The notes under the pieces are model-generated. The model worked only from the letters and a program-made list of their open reading frames with translations, did not search any database and had not been told where the DNA came from. The translations under genes were made by a program, and so were the position numbers. This document shows, piece after piece, positions 51,320 to 61,600 of a stretch of 64,000 nt of DNA; position 1 is the stretch's first letter, and each line of letters begins with the position of its first letter. Origin of the DNA: Paenibacillus sp. Soil787 (GTDB lineage: Bacteria; Bacillota; Bacilli; Paenibacillales; NBRC-103111); assembly GCF_001429545.1 (NCBI RefSeq), contig NZ_LMSP01000048.1, positions 156,293 to 220,292 of the forward strand. Direction: 5' to 3'.

Positions 51320-51497
51320 AGTCCCCTCGTTATCAACAGTATATTTGATGTTACTATGGTTTTATAATATAGATCATTTAACAATCTGGATGAACTGGAA
51401 CAACTAAAAAAAATAATAAACCGGAACCCCTTATTTACCAGAGAGTCCCAGTCTTATAAATCACCAATTAAGTTTCTCTATATAATCACTTGTTTGC

Positions 51498-51673
51498 GGA
51501 ACGTCGATGTGCTATTTCGGCAAATCTGCGCATGAAATTGAATATGAGGAACGTAAGGACGCTATTTGATCGAAAGGGATGATCCGGAGGCGAAAAACAG
51601 CAAAATAACGCCTCTACGTTCCTCTTCCTCATGATTTCGGGGGCTTTTCGTCCAAATAGCGCATCGACGTTCC
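51498..51673. repeat. Nested inverted-repeat intergenic element
   Basis: Four copies of a 20-base motif, GGAACGTNNNNNNGCTATTT-like, are arranged head-to-tail then inverted: 51498-51517 and 51548-51567 forward, 51603-51622 and 51654-51673 reversed. The outer pair (ggaacgtcgatgtgctattt and aaatagcgcatcgacgttcc) and the inner pair can each form a stem. No reading frame fits. It looks like a dispersed, structured intergenic repeat. The rest of 50980-51879 shows nothing else I can name. Confidence 0.7.
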
Positions 51674-51819
51674 TATTCAGGAAATTATGGTTATTCTAGA
51701 AAAGTACAGTAAAGGGAAGAGAGGCATAACAGCCAACAATGGCTTTTTGGGACAGCCCCAACGTTTTCGCGCCGTCGTTCAGATTTAGTATTTCTTTAAA
51801 TTGGATAATTAATTAAAAT

Positions 51820-51859
51820 AAAAGACACTCGCAACAGATTTCTGTTAGAAGTGTCTTTT
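51820..51859 (-). terminator. Terminator of the symporter-aspartase-malic enzyme operon
   Basis: AAAAGACACT..CAACAG, loop ATTT, CTGTT..AGTGTCTTTT. It lies just after the malic enzyme stop. Read on the minus strand it ends in TTTTATTTTA. Confidence 0.85.
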
Positions 51860-51879
51860 ATCTTTTATATACTTTACCC

Positions 51880-53313
51880 TTAATTTGATTCTCTCATGCT
51901 TTTCCGTGCAACCCCGGTACTGTAAGCCGCTTCAACAACAGCTTCTCTTACCTTTTCCACGACTTTCTGGTTAAATACGCTCGGGATAATATACGTTTCG
52001 TTCAATTCTTCATCCGTCACTACGGATGCGATTGCCTGCGCGGCCGCAAGCTTCATCGCTTCATTGATCTCGCTCGCCCTGCAATCCAATGCCCCGCGGA
52101 AAATACCGGGGAAGCAAAGCACGTTGTTGATTTGATTTGGCTTGTCAGACCTACCCGTAGCCATGACTCTAACGTAAGGCTTGGCCTGATCCGGATCGAT
52201 CTCTGGAACCGGGTTCGCCATCGCGAAGACGATCGGGTCTTTCGCCATGGACCGGACATCGTCCACCTTTAAAATATTCGGAGCCGAAACGCCGATAAAA
52301 ACATCCGCGTTCTTGATAACTTCGGATAAGCTTCCGACTTCCAAGTTCGGATTCGTCGTCTGAGCAAACGCCGTCCAATGTGGATTGTCGTAAATAGCTT
52401 CCCGATGAATCGCGCCATTGCGGTCCACGCCGATCAAATTATGCACACCGGCGGCGAGCAGCATCTTCGAGCAAGCGATGCCTGCTGCGCCAATGCCGTT
52501 CACAACGACTTTAATATCCGACATTTGTTTGCCGGTAATCTTGAGCGCGTTCAACAATCCGGCAAGTAGGACGACAGCCGTTCCGTGCTGGTCGTCGTGA
52601 AACACCGGGATATCCAGTTCCTGCTTCAAACGCTCCTCAATTTCGAAGCAGCGCGGTGACGAAATGTCCTCCAAATTAATGCCTCCGAATGCTGGAGCCA
52701 TTGCCTTTACAATTTGGACAATTTCATCAGGGTCCTTCGTGTCCAAGCAAATTGGAAATGCGTCAACACCTGCGAATTCTTTGAAAAGCATGGCCTTGCC
52801 TTCCATGACTGGCATGGCTGCCATCGGTCCGATGTCGCCAAGCCCAAGAACGGCCGTTCCATCCGATACCACCGCGATCATATTCCGTTTGATCGTCAGT
52901 GAGTAGGCTTTGCTCGGCTGTTCCGCAATCGCTGTGCAGACTTTGGCGACACCCGGGGTGTATACCCGTGACAAATCGTCACGGTTTTTTACCGGAATTT
53001 TGGAGGCAATCTCGATTTTCCCGCCCAAGTGTACGAGGAAAGTCCGGTCTGACACGTTAATCACTTTAACTCCGCTTAGCTTTTGAAGCGATTCATCGAT
53101 TAATTGGCTGTGCGCTTGATCTAACACATTGACGGTTATATCGCGGACAGTGTTGGTACGGCCGGAGGAGATAACATCAATCCCCACAATATCGCCGTTT
53201 GTTCCTTCAATTACAGCTGCTATATCTCCTAGCGAAGCTAGTTCTTTATCGATTTGAAGCCGAAATATCATATACGTGCTGGCACCGCTTGACACTGACA
53301 TTTGTTTGTGCAC
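51880..53313 (-). CDS. NAD-dependent malic enzyme with N-terminal ACT domain
   Basis: 477 residues. It decarboxylates malate to pyruvate with NAD(P) in the cytoplasm. Residues about 15-90 form an ACT-like regulatory domain. The catalytic part shows SRVYTPGVA, a lysine in KRNMIAVVSDGTAVLGLGD, metal-site residues in LEDISSPRCFEIE and FHDDQHGTA, and a Rossmann GIGAAG. This is the short bacterial malic enzyme class. The start is uncertain: the GTG at 53313 is four bases from AAAGG, and the ATG at 53301 is twelve from GGGAG. It lies 40 bases after the aspartase gene and is the last gene of the operon. It would turn the carbon from aspartate (through fumarate and malate) into pyruvate. Confidence 0.94.
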   Translation of the reverse strand: MHKQMSVSSGASTYMIFRLQIDKELASLGDIAAVIEGTNGDIVGIDVISSGRTNTVRDITVNVLDQAHSQLIDESLQKLSGVKVINVSDRTFLVHLGGKIEIASKIPVKNRDDLSRVYTPGVAKVCTAIAEQPSKAYSLTIKRNMIAVVSDGTAVLGLGDIGPMAAMPVMEGKAMLFKEFAGVDAFPICLDTKDPDEIVQIVKAMAPAFGGINLEDISSPRCFEIEERLKQELDIPVFHDDQHGTAVVLLAGLLNALKITGKQMSDIKVVVNGIGAAGIACSKMLLAAGVHNLIGVDRNGAIHREAIYDNPHWTAFAQTTNPNLEVGSLSEVIKNADVFIGVSAPNILKVDDVRSMAKDPIVFAMANPVPEIDPDQAKPYVRVMATGRSDKPNQINNVLCFPGIFRGALDCRASEINEAMKLAAAQAIASVVTDEELNETYIIPSVFNQKVVEKVREAVVEAAYSTGVARKSMRESN

Positions 53314-53353
53314 TCTCCCTTTACTTTGTGAAACGGTTTTTGCAAATTCCTCT

Positions 53354-54778
53354 TTAGTTCTTACCCAATAACTCCGCTCCTGCGATACCCGGATTCGTCA
53401 TTTCATAAGGATCTAGAATGATCTGGAGCTCTTCTTCCGTTAAGACATTATATAGAAGACACAGCTCCCGAACCGGACGCCCTGTCAGAATCGCTTCACG
53501 CGCGATCCTCGCTACGACTTCATAACCCAGATGCGGGTTGAGCGCGGTAATGACGCCAACACTTTTCTCTACATATTCTTTGCAACGCTCTACGTTCGCT
53601 TCGATTTCTTCCAAACAATGCACACGGAAAACTTTGAAAACCTGATTCATCATGCTCAGTGATTGAAGCAAATTGAACACGAGCACAGGCTCCATCACGT
53701 TAAGCTCGAGCTGCCCCGCTTCAGAGGCAAGACAAATCGTATGGTCATTCCCGATGACCTGGAATGCAACCTGGTTGACGACCTCTGCCATGACCGGATT
53801 GACCTTGCCTGGCATAATCGATGAACCGGGTTGACGCGCAGGCAGATTCAGCTCTCCAAGTCCAGCACGCGGTCCGGAAGCGAGCAATCGTAAGTCGTTG
53901 GCAATCTTCGACATGTTGATCATGCAAACTTTCAATGCGGCAGACACCTCGGTATAGGCATCCGTATTTTGAGTTGCGTCCACGAGGTGATCAGCATTCG
54001 TAAGCGGCAGCCCGCTGAGCTCAGCGAGCAATTCCACAACTCGCTTAATGTAGCGAGGATCGGCATTCAGGCCGGTTCCGACGGCTGTTGCACCCATATT
54101 GACTTCGTACAAATGATCGCGGGTTTGCTTGATCCGCTTGATATCGCGCTCCAGCACTCTGCTGTAGGCTTCAAATTCCTGCCCGAGGCGGATCGGCACG
54201 CCATCCTGCAGATGCGTCCGTCCCATTTTGATAACCCCGTCGAATTGCACGGCTTTTTTGCGAAATGCTGTGAGCATCTCTTCCATCGTCACGAGCAGCT
54301 TCTCAATTAAAGAAAGTGTTGCAATATGAATCGCCGTCGGAAAAGCATCGTTGGTCGACTGGGCCATATTCACATGCGAATTGGGACTTACTTTAAAATA
54401 ATCGCCCTTGATTCCCCCAAGAATCTCGATCGCCCGGTTGGCGATGACCTCGTTGGTATTCATGTTGATGGACGTACCTGCTCCGCCTTGTATCGGATCG
54501 ACGATAAATTGATCATGCCATTTACCGTCCATAATTTCTTGTGCTGCTTGCACCACAGCATGCCCAATCTGCGGGTTCAACTGCCTGATCTCCATGTTCG
54601 CTGAAGCAGCCGCGTGTTTAACAGTTGCCATTGCACGTATTAATTCTTCGTGAATGCGGTAGCCGGTAATCGGAAAATTTTCTACCGCGCGCAGTGTTTG
54701 AATGCCATAATAGGCGTCGGAAGGCACTTCCTTTGAACCAAGAAAATCTTTTTCCATCCTTTGCTGAGCTGTTGTCAT
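53354..54778 (-). CDS. aspA: Aspartate ammonia-lyase (aspartase)
   Basis: 474 residues. It splits L-aspartate into fumarate and ammonia. The superfamily signature GSSIMPGKVNP lies near residue 317, with the other active-site blocks GGAGTSINMNTNEV near residue 98, SPNSHVNMAQSTNDA near residue 130 and GRTHLQDG near residue 186. The N-terminal MEKDFLGSKEVP and the length point to aspartase rather than fumarase C, though the two are close. The gene starts 24 bases after the symporter stop and is followed by malic enzyme, which fits aspartate catabolism. Confidence 0.93.
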   Translation of the reverse strand: MTTAQQRMEKDFLGSKEVPSDAYYGIQTLRAVENFPITGYRIHEELIRAMATVKHAAASANMEIRQLNPQIGHAVVQAAQEIMDGKWHDQFIVDPIQGGAGTSINMNTNEVIANRAIEILGGIKGDYFKVSPNSHVNMAQSTNDAFPTAIHIATLSLIEKLLVTMEEMLTAFRKKAVQFDGVIKMGRTHLQDGVPIRLGQEFEAYSRVLERDIKRIKQTRDHLYEVNMGATAVGTGLNADPRYIKRVVELLAELSGLPLTNADHLVDATQNTDAYTEVSAALKVCMINMSKIANDLRLLASGPRAGLGELNLPARQPGSSIMPGKVNPVMAEVVNQVAFQVIGNDHTICLASEAGQLELNVMEPVLVFNLLQSLSMMNQVFKVFRVHCLEEIEANVERCKEYVEKSVGVITALNPHLGYEVVARIAREAILTGRPVRELCLLYNVLTEEELQIILDPYEMTNPGIAGAELLGKN

Positions 54779-54802
54779 GGTTGTTTCCCCCTCGCTATTC
54801 TC

Positions 54803-56071
54803 TTACGCAGCCTTCTTGACGGATTCTAAATATTGTTTTCCTTTGCCCTTATCGTACTGACCTTCCCATTTGGCCATAACCACTGCGGCCATAGAATTGC
54901 CGATAACGTTGACTGCTGTCCGAGCCATATCCAGAATACGATCAATACCTGCGATAAAAGCGAGACCTTCGAGCGGAATCCCAACAGATCCAAGAGTGGC
55001 AAGCAGGACGACGAACGAAGCGCCAGGCACGCCAGCAATTCCCTTTGAAGTGAGCATCAAGACAAGCATCAACATGATTTGAGAGCTAATCGGCATATGG
55101 ATCCCATACATTTGTGCAATAAATAATGCGGCTATCGCTTGATATAACGTGGAGCCATCCAAATTAAACGAATATCCGATTGGAACGACGAAGGACGTAA
55201 TCGCCTTCGGTACGCCGAACTTCTCCATTTTTTCCATCATCTTTGGAAGCGCCGTTTCGGAGCTTGCTGTAGAGTAAGCGAGAATGAGTTCATCTTTTAA
55301 AATGCGAATAATGGCCATAAGGCTTGTGCCGCAGAGCTTAGCAATCAAACCAAGCACGAGAACTACAAACAGGAACATTCCGACATATACCGCAAGCACC
55401 AATTTCCCCAAAGGAAGCAAAGAGCCAACACCGAATTTGGATACAGTTACACCAATCAACCCGAATACGCCGATCGGCGCAAATTTCATAATTTGGTTCG
55501 TTACCCAGAACATCGATTCGGCAACGCCCTGGAAAAAAGATAAAACCGGCTTTCCTTTATCGCCAATTGCGGCAACGCCCAAACCAAACATTACGGAGAA
55601 GAAAATGATGGCCAGCATGTCGCCGGCTGCTAATGATTGGAAGATGTTACTTGGAACGACATTAACAAAGGTGTCAGCAAAACTGTGACTGGTCACTGTT
55701 TTCGTCGCTTCGACATATTTCGTAATATCCGACTTGGCTAGTCCAGCCATATTGACTCCAGCTCCGGGCTGAAAGATATTCGCTATGACCAAGCCGAAAA
55801 TAATAGCAATCGTCGTCACGATTTCAAAGTAAAGAAGCGTTTTCCCACCAAGTCTTCCAAGCTTTTTAATATCTCCTACTCCCGCTACTCCAACAATGAG
55901 AGAGGAAACGACAATAGGAACGACGATCATTTTAATCAAACGAATGAAAATGTCTCCCGCCGGCTTCAAATAACTTTCGATGTTTGGGTTACCATAAAAA
56001 ATAGCCCCAACAATAATCCCTAATAGTAGTCCAAACAAAATTTGAAAAGCCAAGCCAAATTTTTTCATCAT
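54803..56071 (-). CDS. Dicarboxylate/amino acid:cation symporter (DAACS, GltP/DctA-like)
   Basis: 422 residues with about eight membrane segments and two re-entrant loops. The serine-rich loop STASSETALP near residue 270 and the segment NLDGSTLYQAI are typical of glutamate/aspartate and C4-dicarboxylate symporters. It uses a proton or sodium gradient to import aspartate, glutamate or C4-acids. AAGGGG precedes a double ATG, so the start may be 56071 or 56068. As the first gene of an operon with aspartase and malic enzyme, its likely substrate is aspartate or fumarate/malate. A cre-like site lies just upstream and a two-component system is divergent, both likely controls. Confidence 0.92.
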   Translation of the reverse strand: MMKKFGLAFQILFGLLLGIIVGAIFYGNPNIESYLKPAGDIFIRLIKMIVVPIVVSSLIVGVAGVGDIKKLGRLGGKTLLYFEIVTTIAIIFGLVIANIFQPGAGVNMAGLAKSDITKYVEATKTVTSHSFADTFVNVVPSNIFQSLAAGDMLAIIFFSVMFGLGVAAIGDKGKPVLSFFQGVAESMFWVTNQIMKFAPIGVFGLIGVTVSKFGVGSLLPLGKLVLAVYVGMFLFVVLVLGLIAKLCGTSLMAIIRILKDELILAYSTASSETALPKMMEKMEKFGVPKAITSFVVPIGYSFNLDGSTLYQAIAALFIAQMYGIHMPISSQIMLMLVLMLTSKGIAGVPGASFVVLLATLGSVGIPLEGLAFIAGIDRILDMARTAVNVIGNSMAAVVMAKWEGQYDKGKGKQYLESVKKAA

Positions 56072-56091
56072 AATTCCCCTTTTTTATAAAA

Positions 56092-56106
56092 TGTAAAGCG
56101 CTTTCT
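56092..56106 (-). promoter_or_regulatory. cre-like (CcpA) site upstream of the symporter gene
   Basis: The minus strand reads AGAAAGCGCTTTACA, which matches the catabolite-responsive element core (AAAGCGCTTT) with two mismatches at the edges. It lies about 21 bases before the start codon, near the expected promoter, so CcpA binding would repress. The assignment is by consensus only. Confidence 0.45.
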
Positions 56107-56330
56107 TTTGTGTGAAAAGTTATACTCCTTTGAATGAGTTCTATTGTACGGGGAATCTACAGCAATCTATTTGAATCTACAAGTTGAACAAAAATTCTTA
56201 TCCAACCACCTTTCGAATTATTCATCTCGTTATTGGAATAATGAATAAGAAGGCGTATATCTGACCATAGAGGAAGGAATTATTCAAATGATGTCGAAAG
56301 ACTGTTAACTTGTTAAGAAAGGAGGCTGGA

Positions 56331-56423
56331 ATGCGTATTGAAAGAAAAATGGCTCCTTTTAACACTAATGGTCATTTCGGTTCCGGTCGCGGGCGAATTG
56401 AATTTTTACCCGTTTCAAACTGA
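56331..56423 (+). other. Short overlapping ORF at the kinase start
   Basis: The ATG at 56331 has the best SD here (AGGAGG, then five bases) but opens a 30-codon frame that overlaps the kinase in another frame. One base fewer near 56337 would put this ATG in frame with the kinase. It may be a leader ORF, or the sign of a one-base error. Confidence 0.35.
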
Positions 56424-57615
56424 TTTTCGGGTAAGCTTGGGCACCCCTGCCTTTTTTCTATTCCTACTCTGGCTTCGTTCTCCCTCACCGCTTATCTCCG
56501 GATTGCTTGTCGGCAGCTCGGTTACGATCTTTCGAATGGGACTTGAGTTGGCACTCGAACCACATTGGAACTGGAACTGGGGAGCTGCTTTTCAGCATCA
56601 TTATCCGGTATTCTTTTACTATTTGACCTATGCGATTACCTTCGCGGCAGTTCGAATAAACCGTCGTCATAATCGGCCGCTTCTGGTCGGAGCATTTGGT
56701 GTGGCGTGTGAAATCGCCGCGACGTTGGCAGAGCTTTTGCTGCGTTATTCGGCAACTGAGCAAACGACCAACTTCGCAACCTGGAATCAGATAGTTCTCA
56801 TTGCTTTTTTTCGAAGTTTTTTCGTGCTTGGGTTTTTCAATTTGGTCAAATTGAGGCAGTCCAAAGCGGCCGAAGAACAGAAGCGCAAAGAAAACGAGAA
56901 GATGCTGATGCTTATTTCTGAGCTTTATGAGGAAACCATTCAATTGAAGAAAACGCTGCACAACGCGGAAAATATCGCCCGTGACAGCTACGAGCTGTAT
57001 CAATCGTTAATTAATGAACAGCCTGTCTCACATGCAGAGCTAGCACAAAAGGCTCTCCAGATTGCCGGGCAGGTTCATGAGATCAAAAAGGACAATCAAC
57101 GTATTTATGCTGGTCTATCCGGCCTGATATCGCACGATAGCGAATATATGAGGGTGGAAGAACTTGCTGATATCGTCCTGCGCTCCAATCAGAAATATGC
57201 CCAATCACTTGGCAAGAAGATCGATTTCACGCTGCAAACCGAGGGTATCTTTCCTTTGTGTCATGTGTTCACCACATTGTCTTTGTTTAATAACTTGGTT
57301 GCCAACGCCGTTGAAGCGCTTGAGGAACAGGGCATTATCCGAATAGGGGTTGAACGTAAAATGGACGTAATTGTTTTCAGCGTCGCCGATAATGGTCCGG
57401 GCATTAAGCCAAAGTATCGGGAGAAAATCTTTATGCCCGGCTTTACGACCAAATTCGATGATGCAGGCAATCCCTCGACGGGTATCGGTTTGGTTTATGT
57501 GAAGCAGGAAACAGAGCGTTTGCTCGGGACCGTCCAAGTTCAAGACAACAGCGAAGGCGCAGGCACTGTTTTCACCATCACATTGCCGATTAGCCAAATA
57601 GGAAAGGGAGAGTAG
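56338..57615 (+). CDS. Sensor histidine kinase, GlnK/YcbA-like
   Basis: 425 residues. The first 180 or so hold five to six membrane segments, with little extracellular sequence. A charged coiled coil (residues about 180-215) leads to an H-box with the histidine in QVHEIKKDNQRI near residue 243. The ATPase domain has NLVANAVEAL (N-box), DNGPGI (G1) and a GFTTKFDDAGNPSTGIGL lid. The HEIKKD box is typical of GlnK/YcbA kinases, known to sense glutamine or related nutrients. The start is a TTG twelve bases after AGGAGG, which is unusual. The response regulator starts four bases after its stop. It is divergent from the symporter operon, which it probably controls. Confidence 0.9.
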   Translation: MKEKWLLLTLMVISVPVAGELNFYPFQTDFRVSLGTPAFFLFLLWLRSPSPLISGLLVGSSVTIFRMGLELALEPHWNWNWGAAFQHHYPVFFYYLTYAITFAAVRINRRHNRPLLVGAFGVACEIAATLAELLLRYSATEQTTNFATWNQIVLIAFFRSFFVLGFFNLVKLRQSKAAEEQKRKENEKMLMLISELYEETIQLKKTLHNAENIARDSYELYQSLINEQPVSHAELAQKALQIAGQVHEIKKDNQRIYAGLSGLISHDSEYMRVEELADIVLRSNQKYAQSLGKKIDFTLQTEGIFPLCHVFTTLSLFNNLVANAVEALEEQGIIRIGVERKMDVIVFSVADNGPGIKPKYREKIFMPGFTTKFDDAGNPSTGIGLVYVKQETERLLGTVQVQDNSEGAGTVFTITLPISQIGKGE

Positions 57616-57619
57616 CACC

Positions 57620-58543
57620 ATGCGTTTTTTTATTATCGATGACGATCCGGCTATCCGTTCCATGCTGGAACAAATTATCGAGGATGAGGATTTAGGAAGT
57701 GTGGTAGGCGAAGCTCCCGACGGGGCGGATGTTGATAACACTTTGCTTGAACTCAAGCAAGTAGATATCGTGCTTATTGATTTACTAATGCCCGTTCGTG
57801 ACGGTATAGAAACCGTTCGTAAGCTATCCGGCAGCTTCGAAGGGAAAATCATAATGATTTCTCAGATAGAGTCGAAGGAAATGATAGTCAAGGCCTATGC
57901 CTGCGGAATTGAATATTATATCACCAAGCCTATAAACCGTTTGGAAGTAATCGCCGTTATTCGCAAGGTCTCTGACTTGCTGCGCATGCACCAATCCCTT
58001 CGAAATATCCAAAAATCACTCCGTGCTGTCGGCTTTAGCGGCGCATTAACGGAGAAAGAGCCGTCTTCCAATGAAAAAAATATCATCACATGCGGAAACT
58101 ACATGTTATCGGATCTTGGACTGATAGGAGAAGCCGGCAGCAAGGACTTACTAGAGATGCTAGAATATCTGTACCGTTATGAGGCTGATCATCCACAGGA
58201 GCAGGGCTTTCCGCAGCTTCATGAACTATACCACCAAATCGCCTTAAAAAAATTAGGTGCCTCCGCTTCCAGTATCGACTTGAAAAAAGAGATCAAAGCG
58301 GCCGAACAACGGGTGCGGCGGGCCATAAACCAAGCGCTAACCCACTTGGCATCCCTAGGATTAATTGATTATTCGAATCCAAAGTTCGAGCAGTACTCTA
58401 CAAAGTTTTTTGACCTGAGTGATATCCGCAAAAAAATGAAAGCACTGGAAAATGATGAATCCCCTGCTCTCAGCTTGATCCGGCAAAACACAAAAAAGTT
58501 TATTCAAGTGCTTTATTTAGAATCAAGAAAGTTAATGAGCTGA
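57620..58543 (+). CDS. Response regulator, GlnL/YcbB-like
   Basis: 307 residues. The receiver domain (1-120) has the acidic pocket FIIDDDP, the phospho-acceptor aspartate in IVLIDLLMP near residue 54, and the conserved lysine in YYITKPIN. The rest matches the YcbB-type output domain of GlnL: a helical, DNA-binding region with EQRVRRAINQALTHLASLGL near residue 230. In B. subtilis GlnL activates glutamine uptake and use. Here the adjoining genes suggest control of aspartate/C4-acid uptake. It starts four bases after the kinase stop, so the two are co-translated. Confidence 0.92.
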   Translation: MRFFIIDDDPAIRSMLEQIIEDEDLGSVVGEAPDGADVDNTLLELKQVDIVLIDLLMPVRDGIETVRKLSGSFEGKIIMISQIESKEMIVKAYACGIEYYITKPINRLEVIAVIRKVSDLLRMHQSLRNIQKSLRAVGFSGALTEKEPSSNEKNIITCGNYMLSDLGLIGEAGSKDLLEMLEYLYRYEADHPQEQGFPQLHELYHQIALKKLGASASSIDLKKEIKAAEQRVRRAINQALTHLASLGLIDYSNPKFEQYSTKFFDLSDIRKKMKALENDESPALSLIRQNTKKFIQVLYLESRKLMS

Positions 58544-58588
58544 TGATCGTGTAATCCTCAACCTTTCTTATTCATTGATTATAAACGT

Positions 58589-58638
58589 AAAAAGACCCGA
58601 GAGAGGTCACTTTTTTCAAAGTGTCCATCTTTCGGGTC
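58589..58638 (-). terminator. Terminator of the pectin-degrading enzyme gene
   Basis: The minus strand reads GACCCGA..CACTTTGAAAAAAGTG..TCGGGTC and then TTTTT. It is a long stem with a T-run in the minus direction. It may also stop the regulator transcript, but there is no T-run that way. Confidence 0.8.
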
Positions 58639-58680
58639 ATCGTTCAAAGCCTCCTGTCTCCATTGAGATTTTATATGTGT

Positions 58681-61600
58681 TTATTGGTTATGAGAAACTA
58701 TAACATTAGCTGTTTGGGTCGTTGTGTTCCCTGCAGAATCAATAGCTGTATAGGTGATGGTGTAAATGCGCCCATTGCCTTTACCTGATCTCTCTGCACG
58801 AAGCATAAATTCCGTGTCCAATGTGCTGATTTGCGCTCCTTGAATGTCACCTGGCGTATCTCCGTCACCTAGCCCATCATCAGGCTCGTTGCTTGCAATG
58901 GATGTAAGAACAATAGATGTGTTGCCAGAAAGGCTATCATTTGCGTTAATTGTTGCTTTCACGGTAATCATTTCGTGATTTGGCGGCCACAAAGCAGTTT
59001 GATCCAATACCAAATTTAATGTAGGTGCCGTTTTATCAATTTGCACGACTGCCGCATGTGGAGACTCGGCGTTGCCTTTCATGTCAATACTCCAGTATGA
59101 GAGAGTGTGCGTGCCCTCATCTGTAATGATAATAGAGGAACCCTCCTGCTCTGCACCGCCATCCACCGTGTAATAGGTACCGGCCACGCCGGAGCCGCTG
59201 TCACTAGCCGTGAGCGTTACCTTGATATCTTTGTTCACCCAACCTGTAGGTGCGTCATCGGTAGTCGTAGGTGGTAATCCAGGTGCCGGTTCGTTCACAA
59301 TCGTAAGATGCGGCGCAGTCGGTTCCTCCATGTCAGTCCCAAGGTAGAAGCTTGTATGAGGCGGTTGGTTGTAACCGGTGTTTTGCCAAGCGACCCCTAA
59401 GCGGTATATCGGATCATGCATCAGCGTACGAAGGCGTGTTTGGGTCACAGTACTCGTCGTATAAATGCGCAGCTCTGAACTGTCTGTACTTCTCCATACG
59501 ATTTCTTCCCGCCAATCGCCAAACAGGTCGGCCTGCAGATTCGGCGTTGCTTTCGTGCTGTTGTTTGACAATGCCCCTTCAGCCGTAAACAAACGGTTGG
59601 TCGTATGGTTCACATAGTCCCACTTATCAACGTGGTTGCTGTCTAGCAGTTCGCGGCTCAGGTCGCCGTCCCACCAAATACCGAAGTTCGTTGAGCTTGG
59701 AATGGACATGCTGATCAATTCGCCTTTCGCGCTGTAAAGACCTGAGAGAGGAATATGCTGAGCATTCGTTATTGTTGCAGCCCATACCTCTTCACCCAAA
59801 TAGTTCGGATCAATGTCTGCCGACATGCCGCGTCCGGTATCAATTCCCGTCTTCACACCCCAAAGAATTTCACCCGTTTTCGCATCCCGGAAGTCCAAAC
59901 CATAAGGAGAATCTAGATGCTCATGTACATTGAAGAATTCTAGCCCTGGTCTGGAAGGGTCCAGGTCGCCTAGATGCTGCGCATCCCCGTGGCCGAGCCC
60001 AGTGTTGTAAAGCGGTGTACCATCATCATCGATCGCCATGGCACCGAACGTGATCTCATCCTTGCCGTCCCCATCTACGTCGCCGATGGACAAGTTATGA
60101 TCACCTTGGGCTGTATAGGCCGCTCCAAGACCTTCATCATTCGTATCGAAACGCCATTTTTTCGTCAATGCGCCATTCTTGAAATCGTAAGCAACAATCA
60201 CGGTTCTTGTATAATAGCCACGACTGACAATCAAGCTCGGATGCTCACCGTCGAGGTAAGCAACTGCTGCCAGAAAACGGTCCACCCGGTTGCCATAGGA
60301 GTCGCCCCAGTCCGAAACGACTCCGCGTGGTGGATCGTAATCCGTCGTTGCGATGGCTTTTCCAGTTAAACCATTAAAGACGGTTAAATATTCAGGTCCT
60401 TCCAGCACATAACCACTGCTGTTGCGGTGATCGGCTGTTGCATCACCAATAGCAATGCCTGTTCCGTCAATCGTGCCATCGGCTGTTTTGAACGTGACTT
60501 CCGCTTTGCCGTCACCATCCAAGTCATAAACCTGGAACTGCGTGTAGTGCGCTCCAGCGCGAATGTTCGGTCCAAGGTCGATACGCCACAGGCGAGTGCC
60601 GTCCATCTTGTAGGCATCGATGTAAACGTTGCCGGTATAGCCAGCTTGTGAGTTATCGTGGGAGTTAGACGGGTCCCACTTCACAATCAACTCGTACGTG
60701 CCATCGCCATCCACATCGCCGACACTGGTGTCGTTCGCGCTGTAGGTGTAGGCTTCTCCGGATTTTGTGATGCCGCCCTCCGGCTTCTGGAGCGGTGTGG
60801 ACATATAATTGTTCTGCCATACGGATGCTTCTTTCGAAGCCACTTTCTCACGACCGCCGATAACGATTTTTAGGAGATATACAGACGTATCCGTACCCGC
60901 TTCATCGAGCAGATTTGTTGCGCCTGTGATCGGTTCTGCATTTACTTTGACACCGCTGCGATACAGATTGAATGCGATGTCAGACGGGTCTGTGCCAAGC
61001 ATTTTCCAGCCTACATAGACACCATTAACCTGTTTGACCGCTACCAGCGCACGATCAAGATATTCAGCTTGCCGGCTCAGTACGGTTACGATTGGTGTTG
61101 CCAGTGTTTCGGACTGCCCGGATACTCCGCCTGCGCTTACGGCTGAAATCTTATAATAGTAAGGAATCGTCGTAAGAACTGTCGTATCGGTATAACTGGA
61201 TTGGCTTGATTTGCCAATCAACTCGAATGTACCGCCACTCGTCTCCGAACGGTAAATGTTATACGTTTTGGCTCCTGTGACCGGCCCCCAACTAAGGGTG
61301 AGATCATTCTTATTCACGCTTATAGCTTGAAGATTAACAGGTACGGCAGGAATAGGAACATTTGGATCAACCATGGATACGTTGAGAGCTGTAGATGGAC
61401 CGGTTTCCGTTGAGGCCAAGTCCACTGTCGTCACTTGGTATACATACTCCATCCCTGCATCAACTGTATTATCAATGTAAGCGTTCGTCGTTGCGCTTCC
61501 AATCAGCTGAAATTTCGACGTACCGCTTACTTTGCGGTAAACATTATATTTCGCGACGTCCTCTACACCAGTCCACGACAGGGAAACAGAAGGACTTTCC

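Noticed and set aside
54833..55688. Plus-strand frames opposite the symporter gene
   Set aside because: They are low-complexity, polar shadows of hydrophobic membrane segments, without ribosome sites.
57205..57852. 215-codon minus-strand frame across the kinase-regulator border
   Set aside because: It is antisense to two overlapping family-matched genes and serine-rich as expected for a shadow frame.
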